From: Scedosporium boydii
Taxonomy: Eukaryota > Ascomycota > Sordariomycetes > Microascales > Microascaceae
NCBI GenBank assembly: GCA_002221725.1
Contig: NJFT01000144.1
Span: 1 to 64,000, forward strand
Length of the DNA stretch: 64,000 nucleotides
Direction: 5' to 3'
Part shown: piece by piece, positions 23,718 to 33,425 of the stretch
How positions within the stretch are numbered: the first letter of the stretch is position 1
Layout: every line of letters starts with the position of its first letter
Program-made: the position numbers and the translations under genes
Notes under the pieces: model-generated
The model's input: the letters and a program-made list of their open reading frames with translations, nothing else
Told to the model about the DNA's origin: nothing
Databases searched by the model: none

Positions 23718-24701
23718 ATGCTTGGCTCTCTTCTCTCCACCAGCCTCACCCTCCTCCTCCTCCTCCTCCCCCTCACCCGCGCCGCCACCCTTCAACAAAT
23801 AAACCAAGACTTCGGCCCCAACCCAACCAACGTCTCCTTCCACCTCTACGTTCCCACCAAGCTAGCCACCCCAGCCCCCCTCCTCGTCTACCCGCATTGG
23901 TGCCACGGGACAGCCCAACAAGCCTTCGAATACAAGCCCTGGCGCGGCCTCGCCGACACCCACGGCTACATCGTAATCTACCCCTCCAGCCCCTGGACGG
24001 CCGACAACTGCTGGGACCTATCGTCGTCGGAGACGCTCACGCACGATGCCGGAGGTGATTCGTTGGGGATCGCGAGCATGGTGGGTTGGACGCTGAAAGA
24101 ATACGATGTTGATCCCGATCGGGTCTTTGTTACGGGCGTGTCGTCGGGCGGCATGATGACGAATGTGCTCCTTGCCGTGTATCCGGAGCTCTTTGCTGCC
24201 GGGAGTTCGTTTGCGGGCGTTCCGGCGGGTTGCTATGCGGGGGATGGATATGCTGTTTGGAGTGCGGACTGTGCCGAGGGAAGGGTGACTCATACGGCGG
24301 AGGAGTGGCTTGCGCTGGCTGAGGCCATGTATCCGGGCTACGAGGGCGTGAGACCAAAAGTTCAGGTATTCCACGGGGACAAGGACGATGTTGTCAACCC
24401 CGTTAACTACGGCGAGCAGATTAAGCTGTGGTCAGCGGTTCTAGGTACTGGTGCCGAGCCGACTGAGGTTGTCAAGAATACGCCCGTGTCTGGGTGGACG
24501 AAGAGCGTGTACGGGGATAATGGATTGTTGGAGGGGTTCGTTGCTGGAGGAGTTACGCATGATATTCCTGATCAGGTGGATGAGGTTATGAGGTTCTTTG
24601 AGCTGGATTGTGTGGGTGCAGATTGTTTCTCAAGGAAGACGCTACAGGTGCTTGAGGGCTGTCGGAAGAAGAAGAAGGCGAGGAAGGCAAAAAAGGCGTG
24701 A
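23718..24701 (+). CDS. Secreted acetylxylan esterase, carbohydrate esterase family 1
   Basis: Single exon, 327 residues. I chose the start at 23718 (MLGSLLSTSL) because it begins directly with a signal peptide, with cleavage expected after about residue 22 (LTRA); an in-frame ATG 15 codons earlier would bury it. The alpha/beta-hydrolase nucleophile is Ser142 in GVSSGG. Asp221 (in HGDKDD) or a neighbour, and His281 (in GVTHD), complete the likely triad. Flanking family motifs are YPSSPWTADNCWDLSS and SGGMMTNVL...YPELFAAGSSFAGVPAGC. CE1 acetylxylan esterases (and related feruloyl esterases of the PHB-depolymerase-like group) remove ester groups from plant xylan outside the cell. There is no cellulose-binding module. 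Instead the protein ends in a run of Lys, Arg and Ala (about 13 residues), which is unusual for this family. Confidence 0.88.
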   Translation: MLGSLLSTSLTLLLLLLPLTRAATLQQINQDFGPNPTNVSFHLYVPTKLATPAPLLVYPHWCHGTAQQAFEYKPWRGLADTHGYIVIYPSSPWTADNCWDLSSSETLTHDAGGDSLGIASMVGWTLKEYDVDPDRVFVTGVSSGGMMTNVLLAVYPELFAAGSSFAGVPAGCYAGDGYAVWSADCAEGRVTHTAEEWLALAEAMYPGYEGVRPKVQVFHGDKDDVVNPVNYGEQIKLWSAVLGTGAEPTEVVKNTPVSGWTKSVYGDNGLLEGFVAGGVTHDIPDQVDEVMRFFELDCVGADCFSRKTLQVLEGCRKKKKARKAKKA

Positions 24702-25390
24702 ATGTTCAAGTCGAAGCTAGGCTCTCTTTAGCTATTTGCTTCTACTGAGACTGTAAGTCAGGCTTGGTTGAGCCTTCTGCAAGCATTCAAGGCTCGCCAT
24801 CGGATACGATGCCTCGAGCTTTGTTGAGTAGTGTATGATTCACTCCTGGAACTTCCATAAACTATTTCGATACCGAATTTGATCTCTCGTTCGTTTCTTG
24901 CTTCGTCGATGGGTAGTTTCCTCCCGGGTTGATTGACTGACTGCGCCGTCGACGGTCAACGGTTATGAGGCGAAGTCAGGTTTAGCTTAGAGTGACTCAA
25001 AGTTGTGTTTGGGTTACATGGCATAAATAAGGGCGCTTTTATCTGGGGAATTTAAGCTCAGGATTCTTTTCCATTTTTGGTTTCCTTTTTTTCCCGTTTT
25101 ATTTTTATCTTTTATTTTGTCTTTTTTTTCTTTTTCTCTTTCTTCGTTCTCATTTTCCCAGTTTCAGCAACCCCTCCACCCCTCCTTCCTACTTTATCCG
25201 TCCCTTATCGCCCCTCGCCTTATCGCTCAGTAATCTTCTTATCTGCGCTGCATTTTTGCGCACGGACCTGAAACCTCCCGCTCTCACATCGACGCTGATC
25301 GACTTTGCCCCGCCAAACTTGACTCACAAATCATCCTCATCCAACATCCCACCAGACCACAAACGAGCAACAACCCGACATTGGAGCATC
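24702..25390. other. Intergenic region and pyrimidine-rich promoter of the GlnRS gene
   Basis: The first part is 3' sequence of the esterase. From 25077 to about 25260 the plus strand is almost pure pyrimidine, typical of promoters of highly expressed fungal housekeeping genes. No gene is seen. Confidence 0.6.
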
Positions 25391-27668
25391 ATGGCGGACG
25401 CTATAACCGAAGCCGCTGCCAAGCTGCAGCTGGACGAGGAGACCGGGGAGATGGTGTCCAAGAACGAGCTGAAAAAGCGTTTGGCGAAGAGAGCCAAGAA
25501 GGCAGCGTCCGCCGCTCGAGCGAAGAACCAACCCCCCGCCACTGGCGCTGACGGCGAAAAGGCCGCCCCCAAGCCTGCGAAAGCGAAGACCGAGGGACCC
25601 CAACTTGACCCCGAGGCCATGTTCAAGCAGGGTTTCCTTGCCCAGGTCTACAAGGAACGCCCGACCAAGGAGGTCCTCACGCGCTTCCCGCCCGAACCTA
25701 ATGGTTTCCTGCACTTGGGACATGCCAAGGCCATTGCGATCAACTTTGGCTTCGCCAAATATCACGGGGGTAAAACTGTACGCATTCTACTGCTTCCCAC
25801 AGCTTCGACATCAAGACTATTGAGCAGGTGGCTAACTTTTTTTTTGGCTAATAGATTCTGAGGTACGAATATGAACTGCCTACTCCAGGGCGCGAGAGAG
25901 GCGAAGACTACCGATAGCTGACGCCGAAGTCAACAGGTTCGACGATACAAACCCCGATAAGGAGAAACATGAATATTTCGTAGCCATTGAGGAGACTATT
26001 CGCTGGCTAGGTACGATTGAACCACGCAAGGCTGTTTCTAGAGTCACAACCCTAACCTCGATTTCCTGTTTTAGGTTTCAAGCCCGATGCCATCACCTAC
26101 TCCAGCGACAACTTCCAAAAGCTGTACGACCTAGCGGAGAAACTCATCGAATTGAAAAAGGCCTATGTCTGCCACTGCAAAGAAGCAGAGATCAAGCTCC
26201 AAAGAGGTGGCAAAGACGGCAAGGAAGGACCGAGATACAGATGCTCCCACGCCGACCAGGACGTCGAAACGAACCTCGCCAAGTTCCGCGACATGCGCGA
26301 TGGCAAATACGAGCCCCAGGCCGCCTTCCTCCGCATGAGACAGGATCTCGAAAACGGGAACCCGCAGATGTGGGATCTCGCGGCGTATCGCATTCCGAAG
26401 GATCAGACACCTCATTATCGGACCGGGGATAAGTGGAGGATCTACCCGACGTATGATTTCGCGCATTGTTTGTGCGATAGCTTCGAGGGGATCACTCACA
26501 GTCTGTGCACTACCGAGTTTATTCTCTCTCGTGAGAGCTACGAGTGGCTGAACAAAACACTCGGTGTTTACGAACCAATGCAGAGGGAATATGGTAAGTT
26601 TCTGACTACCTACATTTTCTCTCTCCTCTCTCTCTCTCTTCGAATAAGAAATAAAACTAACAATGAGAAACCCAGGCCGTCTGAACATCAGCGGCACAAT
26701 CATGAGCAAGAGGTCTCTTAACCGGCTAGTCGACGAAAAGATCGTTAGAGGCTGGGATGACCCTCGCCTCTACACCCTATCCGGACTCCGCCGGAGAGGC
26801 GTCCCCCCCGGCGCCATCCTATCCTTCATCAACGAACTGGGCGTCACCACTGCCAAAACCACCATTCAAATCCCCCGATTCGAACAATCCGTCCGCCAGT
26901 ACCTCGAAATGTCCGTCCCCAGGCTAATGCTCCTCCTGGACCCGGTCCCCGTCGTGATAGAGAACCTCGGTGACCTCGAGGGCCAGGAGCTCGAGATTCC
27001 CTTCTCCCCCAAGAACCCCAAGATGGGCAGTCACAAGCTGCGCCTAACCAAGACCGTCTACATCGACCGCTCCGACTTCCGCGAGGTCGACTCCCCCGAT
27101 TACTTCCGCCTCGCCCCCGGCAAAACCGTCGGTCTCCTGCAGATCCCCTACCCCGTCAAGGCCACCACCTTCACAAAGGACCCGACCACGGGCAACGTGA
27201 CGGAGATCCGTGCCGTCCTCGACAAGGAGGGCAAGAAGCCCAAGACGTACATCCAGTGGGTCCCCGAGGGCTCGCGCAAGCTCGAAGTCCGCATCCACAA
27301 GCCCCTCTTCAAGTCGGACGACCCCACCGCCGTCGAGGGCGGATTCATGGCCGATATCGATCGCGATAGCGAGACGGTTTATCCCGGAGCGCTCGTCGAG
27401 GCCGGGTTCGAGGAGGTGAGGAGGCGCGCGCCGTGGCCTGAGGCAGCTGGGGAGAGTACGGGGCACGTCGGGCCGGAGAGCGTTCGGTTCCAGGCTATGA
27501 GAGTTGCCTACTTCGTAAGTTTTTCCATTTCCAGAGGTTTTCCTTCCTTGTGAATGGCATTCGCTAATAATGACAAAACAGGCCATGGACTCGGATAGTA
27601 CCGAAGACCACGTTATCCTCAACAGCATCGTGTCGCTGAAGGAAGATTCCGGTAAAAAGAAGAACTAA
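25391..27668 (+). CDS. gln4: Cytosolic glutaminyl-tRNA synthetase
   Basis: Six exons: 25391-25777, 25855-25862, 25937-26010, 26075-26593, 26676-27514 and 27582-27668, giving 637 residues. Exon 2 is only 8 nt (coding the ILR junction of GGKT-ILR-FDDTNP), framed by TAG and GTACGA, and is required to keep the frame and the conserved sequence. Class I signature motifs are HLGHA (HIGH equivalent, about residues 108-112) and IMSKR (KMSKS equivalent, about 338-342). RFDDTNP and the anticodon-binding beta-barrels in the C-terminal half match GlnRS. The enzyme charges tRNA-Gln with glutamine in the cytosol. The N-terminus is a short Lys/Ala-rich extension rather than the roughly 200-residue appended domain of yeast Gln4. 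I chose the start at 25391 because the in-frame ATG-less leader upstream looks untranslated. Confidence 0.95.
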
Positions 27669-28340
27669 ATAAAGAAAGAAAAATAGAAAAAAATGAAGTG
27701 TCAAGCTAGGAAGATGTGGATAGGACTTGGGATAAACCTCTTTGGTATCTTGCCTGCATGGACATAGCCAAATTTATAGAGTTGATACGAAGCCCTGGTT
27801 ACAAGATTCCCGTTTCTTTTCACTTACAACAGTTCAATCTGAAGCTGAAGTGATATCCAACTCTCAAGTCGCTGCTAAACCTCGAATTTGAATCCCCAAA
27901 GCGGCGGCGGAGAGTCGAGACAGTGTTCGTGTCGATACATGTCAAGAAGGCAATTCAAATGCCCTCAGATATTATATATATATATATATATACGTTGCAG
28001 TCATGTATGTCAAGAGATTGACATCTCAGAAAAGAAAGTTTTTATCATTTACTAAAAAATATTAGGCGGTAAGAGGTGTACGGCCGAATGTGCTGGCAAG
28101 CTTAATCACACATAGTAAAGTGCCCAATTGTCTCTAACGTTGTCATATCCCGAAAATGCTGCTCCCCTTGCTCGCCATGCTATGTTTTTGCTCCAATTCA
28201 AAACAGAAAAAAAAAAAAAAAAAAATAAGGGCCGACTTTTCTTTCAATATCACACTCTCATCCAAGTTAGGCAATTACATGATATATCCATCTAGATGTT
28301 TAAAAGATCACCCTTGCACCTCGTATCCGGAATCCATAGA
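27669..28340. other. Convergent intergenic region
   Basis: This is 3' sequence shared by the GlnRS gene (+) and the large disordered-protein gene (-). It contains a TA microsatellite at 27973-27992 and an A-run at 28207-28225, and is otherwise AT-rich. No gene is seen. Confidence 0.65.
27973..27992. repeat. TA dinucleotide microsatellite
   Basis: About ten TA units in 3' flanking DNA. Confidence 0.9.
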
Positions 28341-31300
28341 TCAAGGCATAACACTGCGCCGCCAGCGCTCAACCATGTCGGCCTGGACCTGGGGGTTCAT
28401 CATTGGATAGCCGCCGCCCATGCCCATTGGCATTCCCATCGGCTGCGCCATGCCAGGCATCTGCATCGGTGTCTGCATCGGCATCTGCATCGGCATTTGC
28501 ATACCTATGGGCATTTGCGTGGGCATTTGCATCGGCGCCTGCATCTGCATAGGTGCCTGGCCATACCAGTTTCCAGTCGCGCCATTGTACTGCCCGGCGC
28601 CGTACGGGCCCTTCATCGACGTGACACCGGCTTGCTGAATCATGCCGCCGTTGGTAAACGCGACGTTGGACCGGTTCCAAGAGTCGGGCCCCAGCTCAGC
28701 GCCTAGGTTGCTCTGGCTCGGCACGCGTCTCGATCCCGTGCCGCCCGTGCCATCATTGAATTGTCCGTTGCGGAAAGCGCCAGACTGGATGCCTGTGTTC
28801 GGAGTAACGAGGGTCGTCGGCATCTGCGCCCGCATGGCAGCCATCCTCTCTTCCTGCGCTCGCTGCAATCGCATGTCCTCTTCATGCCTGCGGCGCTCGG
28901 CATCCTGAAGAGAAGTATCCTTCATAGGATGGGCAGAGAGGATACCCGCCATGCTAAGACGGTGGTTGGCTGGTACACCACCACCACCACCGGGAGGCAT
29001 AAGCTGGCTGACGGGCCGTGCTCCGGAGAAGCCCATCTCGGCTTCGCGTTCAGCCTGAAGACGACGGCGTCGTTGACCCAGTGTCTCCTCCTCTTCACCC
29101 TCCTTCTTATCTTTCTCCTTCTCGTTGTCTTCCGCAGGGTCACCAAACTGGCTCAGGAGCTCGCTGGTAAAGGCAGTGCTGACAGGTCGAGCACGAGGCA
29201 GGGGGTTATCGCCATCCTCCTTGTTCTTGAGGCGACGCATTCTCTCGCCGAGAGTTTCACCTTCAACCTCTTCCTCTGCATCCTCCTCCAGCTCTGCGCC
29301 ATCAGCACGGCCGTCAAGACCCGGTTGAGGACCCATATTGCCGACAGAAGGAAGTTGAGAAAGTCGGTTACCGACTCCAATATTGACGCCCGCGTTCATC
29401 AGTAGCGTCTGCCTCTTAGTGAGGATGGCTGACTGATGAGGATCGTTGCCTTGGAGACGCGCCCTGCGCCTGCTCAAGGGCTCATTCTCCTCTAGCTCGC
29501 GACGCTCCATGAGACCAAGAGGCCTGTCAAGCTCAGCCGTCGCGGCAGCAAGGTCGTTGATGCCGGCCGCCTTGGCAGCATAGAGAACGCCGAGAGGAAC
29601 GTCTTCGTCGCTCTCATCACCTTGCGCGTCCAGGTCGGGGTCCTCCCAGGCAAGATTGACCCTCTTGCCTTTTCGGTTGCGACGCTGCGCCTCGGCAACG
29701 GCATCCATCTGGAGAAGGGTAGAGTGCATGCCGTTGGGGTTGTTCATAGGACGCGTACGGTTCTTCTGCTGCTGTTTCCGGATCTGCAGCTCGGCAAGGA
29801 GAGTAGTGGGCGGACCGTGATACATCTCATCGTACTCCTCTTCTTCTTCTTCCCCTTCTTCCTTTCCGTCAAGTTGCTCGCCATCTTTGGGCTTTCTATC
29901 AGCGCCATCAAACTCATCCGTGTCTGGACTGAGCGTTGCATAGCCCACAGCGCCGGGAGGCAAAGGTTCGTCATCAAGAGTGGTGTTGCTGACGGGGGGT
30001 CTGCTGGAATCATTGATGGAGCCGGACGCGGGACTGACATCACTTGTTCGCTTCTCCGAGTCGAGCGCATCGGAACTCTTCTTGCTCCGAAGGAAGGTGT
30101 GCCGCTTCTTTGGATCGGAATCAGACGACGTCTTCGGCTCGGCTAACGTCTTCGGTATTTCCGATTTCCTCTTCTTCTCAGGCCCGTAAACCTCTGCGCC
30201 AAGCTTTCCGGCAATAAGATGGTCCGTAAAGGCGCTCACGGGCGCGTTCGCAGAGGCATCGAGGAGGCCATCTAGGGTTGCAGTGGCCGAACCGTCTTTG
30301 ACCTTGAGCTTGGTAAAGGACGAAGGTAGGTCGAAAAAGACGCTCGCCCTTAGCTGCGGGGGTAGCTTGCTCAACCGAGACTTACGAGCGTCGGTATCAA
30401 TGACAGTCGACTTGCGGGGCCGGGGAACGGCAGGCTGAACTTCGTCATTGTCGGCGAGCGGAATAGCCTGCACTTGGTCACCGGTGGCGGCAGTAGCAGT
30501 AGCAGCAGCAGCAGCAGCAGCAGCCGACTGCTCGTCAGGGGTCTCGGTAACTTGAATCTCGGGGGCGGACCCGGGAGTTGGCAAGCCAGTGTCGGCGAAC
30601 GGGCTTTCGGGCTGAGGAACCTGACCGAGGATTCCGGCCATCGACTCATCCAACGACAGAGGCGGGGAGAATGCGGAACCGCCTTGGTCCTGGAGCGGAT
30701 CGGGAAGCCAGGCGGCAGATTTTCTCGACGCTTCGGGCATGGCGTTGAGGAGATGGGACTGTCTCGTGTTTCTAGAGGCAGCTTTAGGTTTCCTCGAAAG
30801 CTTAGGTGGCAGGTTAAGCATCGCAGGTACACGAGCAGGATAGTAGAGCATCTCCTGACCCGTTTGTGGATCCATATACGAGGTCGGCCTAGGCAGAGGC
30901 GGGCTGATCGACGAGCGGAGAGCACGCGGAGGCGACATGGGAGCCTGTGGTGGTGGCGGCGGGGGCGCCATCGCCTGCATCTCGGGTGGGGGTGAATAGA
31001 GCTCGGGCTGGAAATGTACTCCATCAAAGTCGCCGAAGGCGTTCTTCAGGTTGATCGAGCTCGTTGTGGAACCTGAGGACCTAGGACGCTGATCCTCGTA
31101 GTGGGACGGATGATCCGGGTGAAGATGGGTTGGATCCAGGGCCAGCTCGGGGCTGGGAAGGTCTAACCCACGGCCGTCTAGCATTGCGTGGAAAGCGTCC
31201 GTGTGTTGTGTAACGGAGTCGTTGGCGGCGGCGTTATCGTCATGAGCCGTCTGGCCCCGAATGGTGTCATCATCCTCCTCCGTCATATTTGCGCGATCGG

Positions 31301-33425
31301 CTTCGTCGAGGGCATCCTGAGTCAGAGAGACAGGCTCGGACTCGACAATTTCGGCGAGAGACAGTTTGCCGGTACGAACACTCCTGACAGATCCCTTCCC
31401 CGGTCCCGTCCGCGACAGGTAAGACTCAAATTCCTCCCTATTGTGCTGCTGCATGGCTGTGTTCAAGGATCCGGACCGGCGCCGATACCGTAGAGGTTGG
31501 TTTGTAGACGAGTTTGAACGGCTGCGAGACGGCGGATGTCTCGACGACGTACTGTTTCGCGAAGCGATGGAGGCCGAGGCGGAGAGGTGCCTGAAGAGGG
31601 CCGGACGAACAAGACGAAGCTGGGAATCGGCAATTTCGGTTTCTTCGGTCGCAAACAGCGGCTGTCCGGCTCGGAAGCGGGCGACAGCGGACCGTTGACT
31701 ATCGCTCCGTTTTAATTCGGCATGAAGGTCTCGGATTGCGTCTTCGATGGAACTGGTCGAGGTTGAGAGCCGCTCAGCGGTAGCCTCTAGCTGGGCAATG
31801 TTCCCTAGATAGGCACCGGATTTTGGATTTATGTCGGGAACGGGATGTTGGATGGTTAGGGATCGGTTGTCTGAAGTGGTCCGAATCAGGGGTTGCGGAT
31901 TGCCACCTTGCTGGTTGGATTGCTGCTGAGAGATTAAAGACAAAGGAGAGGAGTATGACGTTGGGGGGGTCAACGATAAAGGAATTTCCAAGACAGAGTG
32001 AGAGGCAAGACTATCACTGGGTGCCGTTTCAGCTGAGAAATTATTTTGGGAATTAGGGTTTGCGTTGGCAATGTTTGTTGTTGATGTTGTCTTGGTGGGA
32101 TTTCCACCGCTTTGGACAACAGAGTTGGAGTTGGGCGAAAATGTAGCGCGGTGACAGGATACGAGGTTCTTCTTGTTATCGTCCTCGCCCTCATGGGTAC
32201 ATTGGCCGTCGTGCGAATCGGGCTTAGGATTTCCGGGCCTAGTGGGGTCCAGAGCACCAGGGGTTGCACCAGTGGCGTCGGCGAGTCCACCACAAAGGGA
32301 CAAATTTACACGGCACGGACTATTGGACAAAGTGGAGGGACTGCCAGAAGGGTCGTTGGTGCTGAGAGCGCCTGTGCTCGGACGAGCCCCAGTGGTGCCT
32401 GCGAGGCGCGTTGGAAAGATGCCGTGCTGTGCTTGCAATAAGGGGACCGTTGGGGTTGGGTGGCATTTCGAGTCGTCGCTTTGGTGCAGGTGGTATCGTT
32501 GGTCGGCTGTGTTCTGGGAGTGTTGAGTTGCGCCGCGGTTTTGGGGGCAGGACGCAGCTGACTCCTGCTTGTGGTGGCATGTGGCAGTGGCAGCTGGCCC
32601 ACCACTTACACCCTGGTTGTTAGCGGCAGAACACCCATAATCGCATTCCGGCGCAAAGAGGTTCATGTCCTTGTCCCCGACGCCGCCGTCAATATTTGTC
32701 CTCGTTGCATTCTCCACCATAGTCGTGGTTGTTTGCGCATTGTCGTTGCTTTTGCAATTGTTGTTGTCGCCGTCCTTGTTGATGTTGTTGCTGCGAGCGA
32801 TTTTATTTTCGTGGGTGGATGAGGTTCTCGGGTCTTGTTTAAAAAATTGCGGACCCTCGGCAATAAGTAGCGAATTATTCAACGTGCCCAGTTCAGCTAG
32901 CTCAGGATTTTGTGTCCGCTCAGCGCAGTGATTTGGTGGAGCAGGCGGCGAAGAGTCCGGGATGACCAACTTTCTAATCGCGGCGTCGCCGTCTTCGGCA
33001 CCCATGTCGCTACCGCCCATCGAGAGAGGAGTGAAAGCCTGCCCAAATGATTGACTCATGAGTAGTGGGGAATCTAAAATTCGTGATGCTGAGGAGACCG
33101 AACGGGTCGACGATAATGCTGCAGATGATGAGGAGCACGAGAAGCAATCTTTGGTATGGTCATGGCAGCAGTCATTGTCTTCAGCCACAGTCGAAGCTGG
33201 CGTTTCGGCCTTCGCCTTGCCGGTCGCCGGAATCGATAAATAGTCGTGCTCTCGCCTAGGCCCGGGTCCGAGTCCGGCGCTATCAGGGAGAGCCTTTCCG
33301 CTGGCGGTGTTACCACCATCATCGTCCTGCTGCAAACGCGTCGCGGCGGCGTACATATCCTCTGGTGGCGGGCTGCGTCTCACGATTCTCTTCTCATCCG
33401 CGTCGTTTGTAGGTCCTTTATTCAT
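28341..33425 (-). CDS. Large intrinsically disordered fungal protein, 1694 aa
   Basis: One uninterrupted frame of 1694 codons. No enzyme fold is recognisable. The N-terminal 500 residues are rich in Ser, Thr, Asn, Gln and Gly. Further on there are Pro runs (PPPPPPQAPMSPP), an alanine run coded by a CAG/GCT array (minus strand of 30487-30521), and acidic blocks such as GKEEGEEEEEEYDEMYHGPP. Between about residues 1300 and 1480 a motif recurs three times: PLSRRRARLQ, TLGERMRRLK and TLGQRRRRLQ, each followed by a charged helix. The C-terminal 80 residues are built from Met, Pro and Gln (repeats of QMP/MQM) and end in a conserved-looking MVERWRRSVMP. Homologues in other fungi are likely to be annotated hypothetical. 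The low complexity and repeats suggest a scaffold or condensate-forming protein, but that is inference. Confidence 0.75.
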   Translation of the reverse strand: MNKGPTNDADEKRIVRRSPPPEDMYAAATRLQQDDDGGNTASGKALPDSAGLGPGPRREHDYLSIPATGKAKAETPASTVAEDNDCCHDHTKDCFSCSSSSAALSSTRSVSSASRILDSPLLMSQSFGQAFTPLSMGGSDMGAEDGDAAIRKLVIPDSSPPAPPNHCAERTQNPELAELGTLNNSLLIAEGPQFFKQDPRTSSTHENKIARSNNINKDGDNNNCKSNDNAQTTTTMVENATRTNIDGGVGDKDMNLFAPECDYGCSAANNQGVSGGPAATATCHHKQESAASCPQNRGATQHSQNTADQRYHLHQSDDSKCHPTPTVPLLQAQHGIFPTRLAGTTGARPSTGALSTNDPSGSPSTLSNSPCRVNLSLCGGLADATGATPGALDPTRPGNPKPDSHDGQCTHEGEDDNKKNLVSCHRATFSPNSNSVVQSGGNPTKTTSTTNIANANPNSQNNFSAETAPSDSLASHSVLEIPLSLTPPTSYSSPLSLISQQQSNQQGGNPQPLIRTTSDNRSLTIQHPVPDINPKSGAYLGNIAQLEATAERLSTSTSSIEDAIRDLHAELKRSDSQRSAVARFRAGQPLFATEETEIADSQLRLVRPALFRHLSASASIASRNSTSSRHPPSRSRSNSSTNQPLRYRRRSGSLNTAMQQHNREEFESYLSRTGPGKGSVRSVRTGKLSLAEIVESEPVSLTQDALDEADRANMTEEDDDTIRGQTAHDDNAAANDSVTQHTDAFHAMLDGRGLDLPSPELALDPTHLHPDHPSHYEDQRPRSSGSTTSSINLKNAFGDFDGVHFQPELYSPPPEMQAMAPPPPPPQAPMSPPRALRSSISPPLPRPTSYMDPQTGQEMLYYPARVPAMLNLPPKLSRKPKAASRNTRQSHLLNAMPEASRKSAAWLPDPLQDQGGSAFSPPLSLDESMAGILGQVPQPESPFADTGLPTPGSAPEIQVTETPDEQSAAAAAAAATATAATGDQVQAIPLADNDEVQPAVPRPRKSTVIDTDARKSRLSKLPPQLRASVFFDLPSSFTKLKVKDGSATATLDGLLDASANAPVSAFTDHLIAGKLGAEVYGPEKKRKSEIPKTLAEPKTSSDSDPKKRHTFLRSKKSSDALDSEKRTSDVSPASGSINDSSRPPVSNTTLDDEPLPPGAVGYATLSPDTDEFDGADRKPKDGEQLDGKEEGEEEEEEYDEMYHGPPTTLLAELQIRKQQQKNRTRPMNNPNGMHSTLLQMDAVAEAQRRNRKGKRVNLAWEDPDLDAQGDESDEDVPLGVLYAAKAAGINDLAAATAELDRPLGLMERRELEENEPLSRRRARLQGNDPHQSAILTKRQTLLMNAGVNIGVGNRLSQLPSVGNMGPQPGLDGRADGAELEEDAEEEVEGETLGERMRRLKNKEDGDNPLPRARPVSTAFTSELLSQFGDPAEDNEKEKDKKEGEEEETLGQRRRRLQAEREAEMGFSGARPVSQLMPPGGGGGVPANHRLSMAGILSAHPMKDTSLQDAERRRHEEDMRLQRAQEERMAAMRAQMPTTLVTPNTGIQSGAFRNGQFNDGTGGTGSRRVPSQSNLGAELGPDSWNRSNVAFTNGGMIQQAGVTSMKGPYGAGQYNGATGNWYGQAPMQMQAPMQMPTQMPIGMQMPMQMPMQTPMQMPGMAQPMGMPMGMGGGYPMMNPQVQADMVERWRRSVMP
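28436..28559. repeat. Hexamer-type coding repeat (GCATCGGCATCT-like)
   Basis: Within the C-terminal coding part of the large disordered protein, the plus strand repeats GGCATCTGCATC-like units with substitutions. On the coding strand these specify alternating Met-Gln and Met-Pro. The repeat is in frame, so length changes would add or remove whole residues. Confidence 0.8.
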
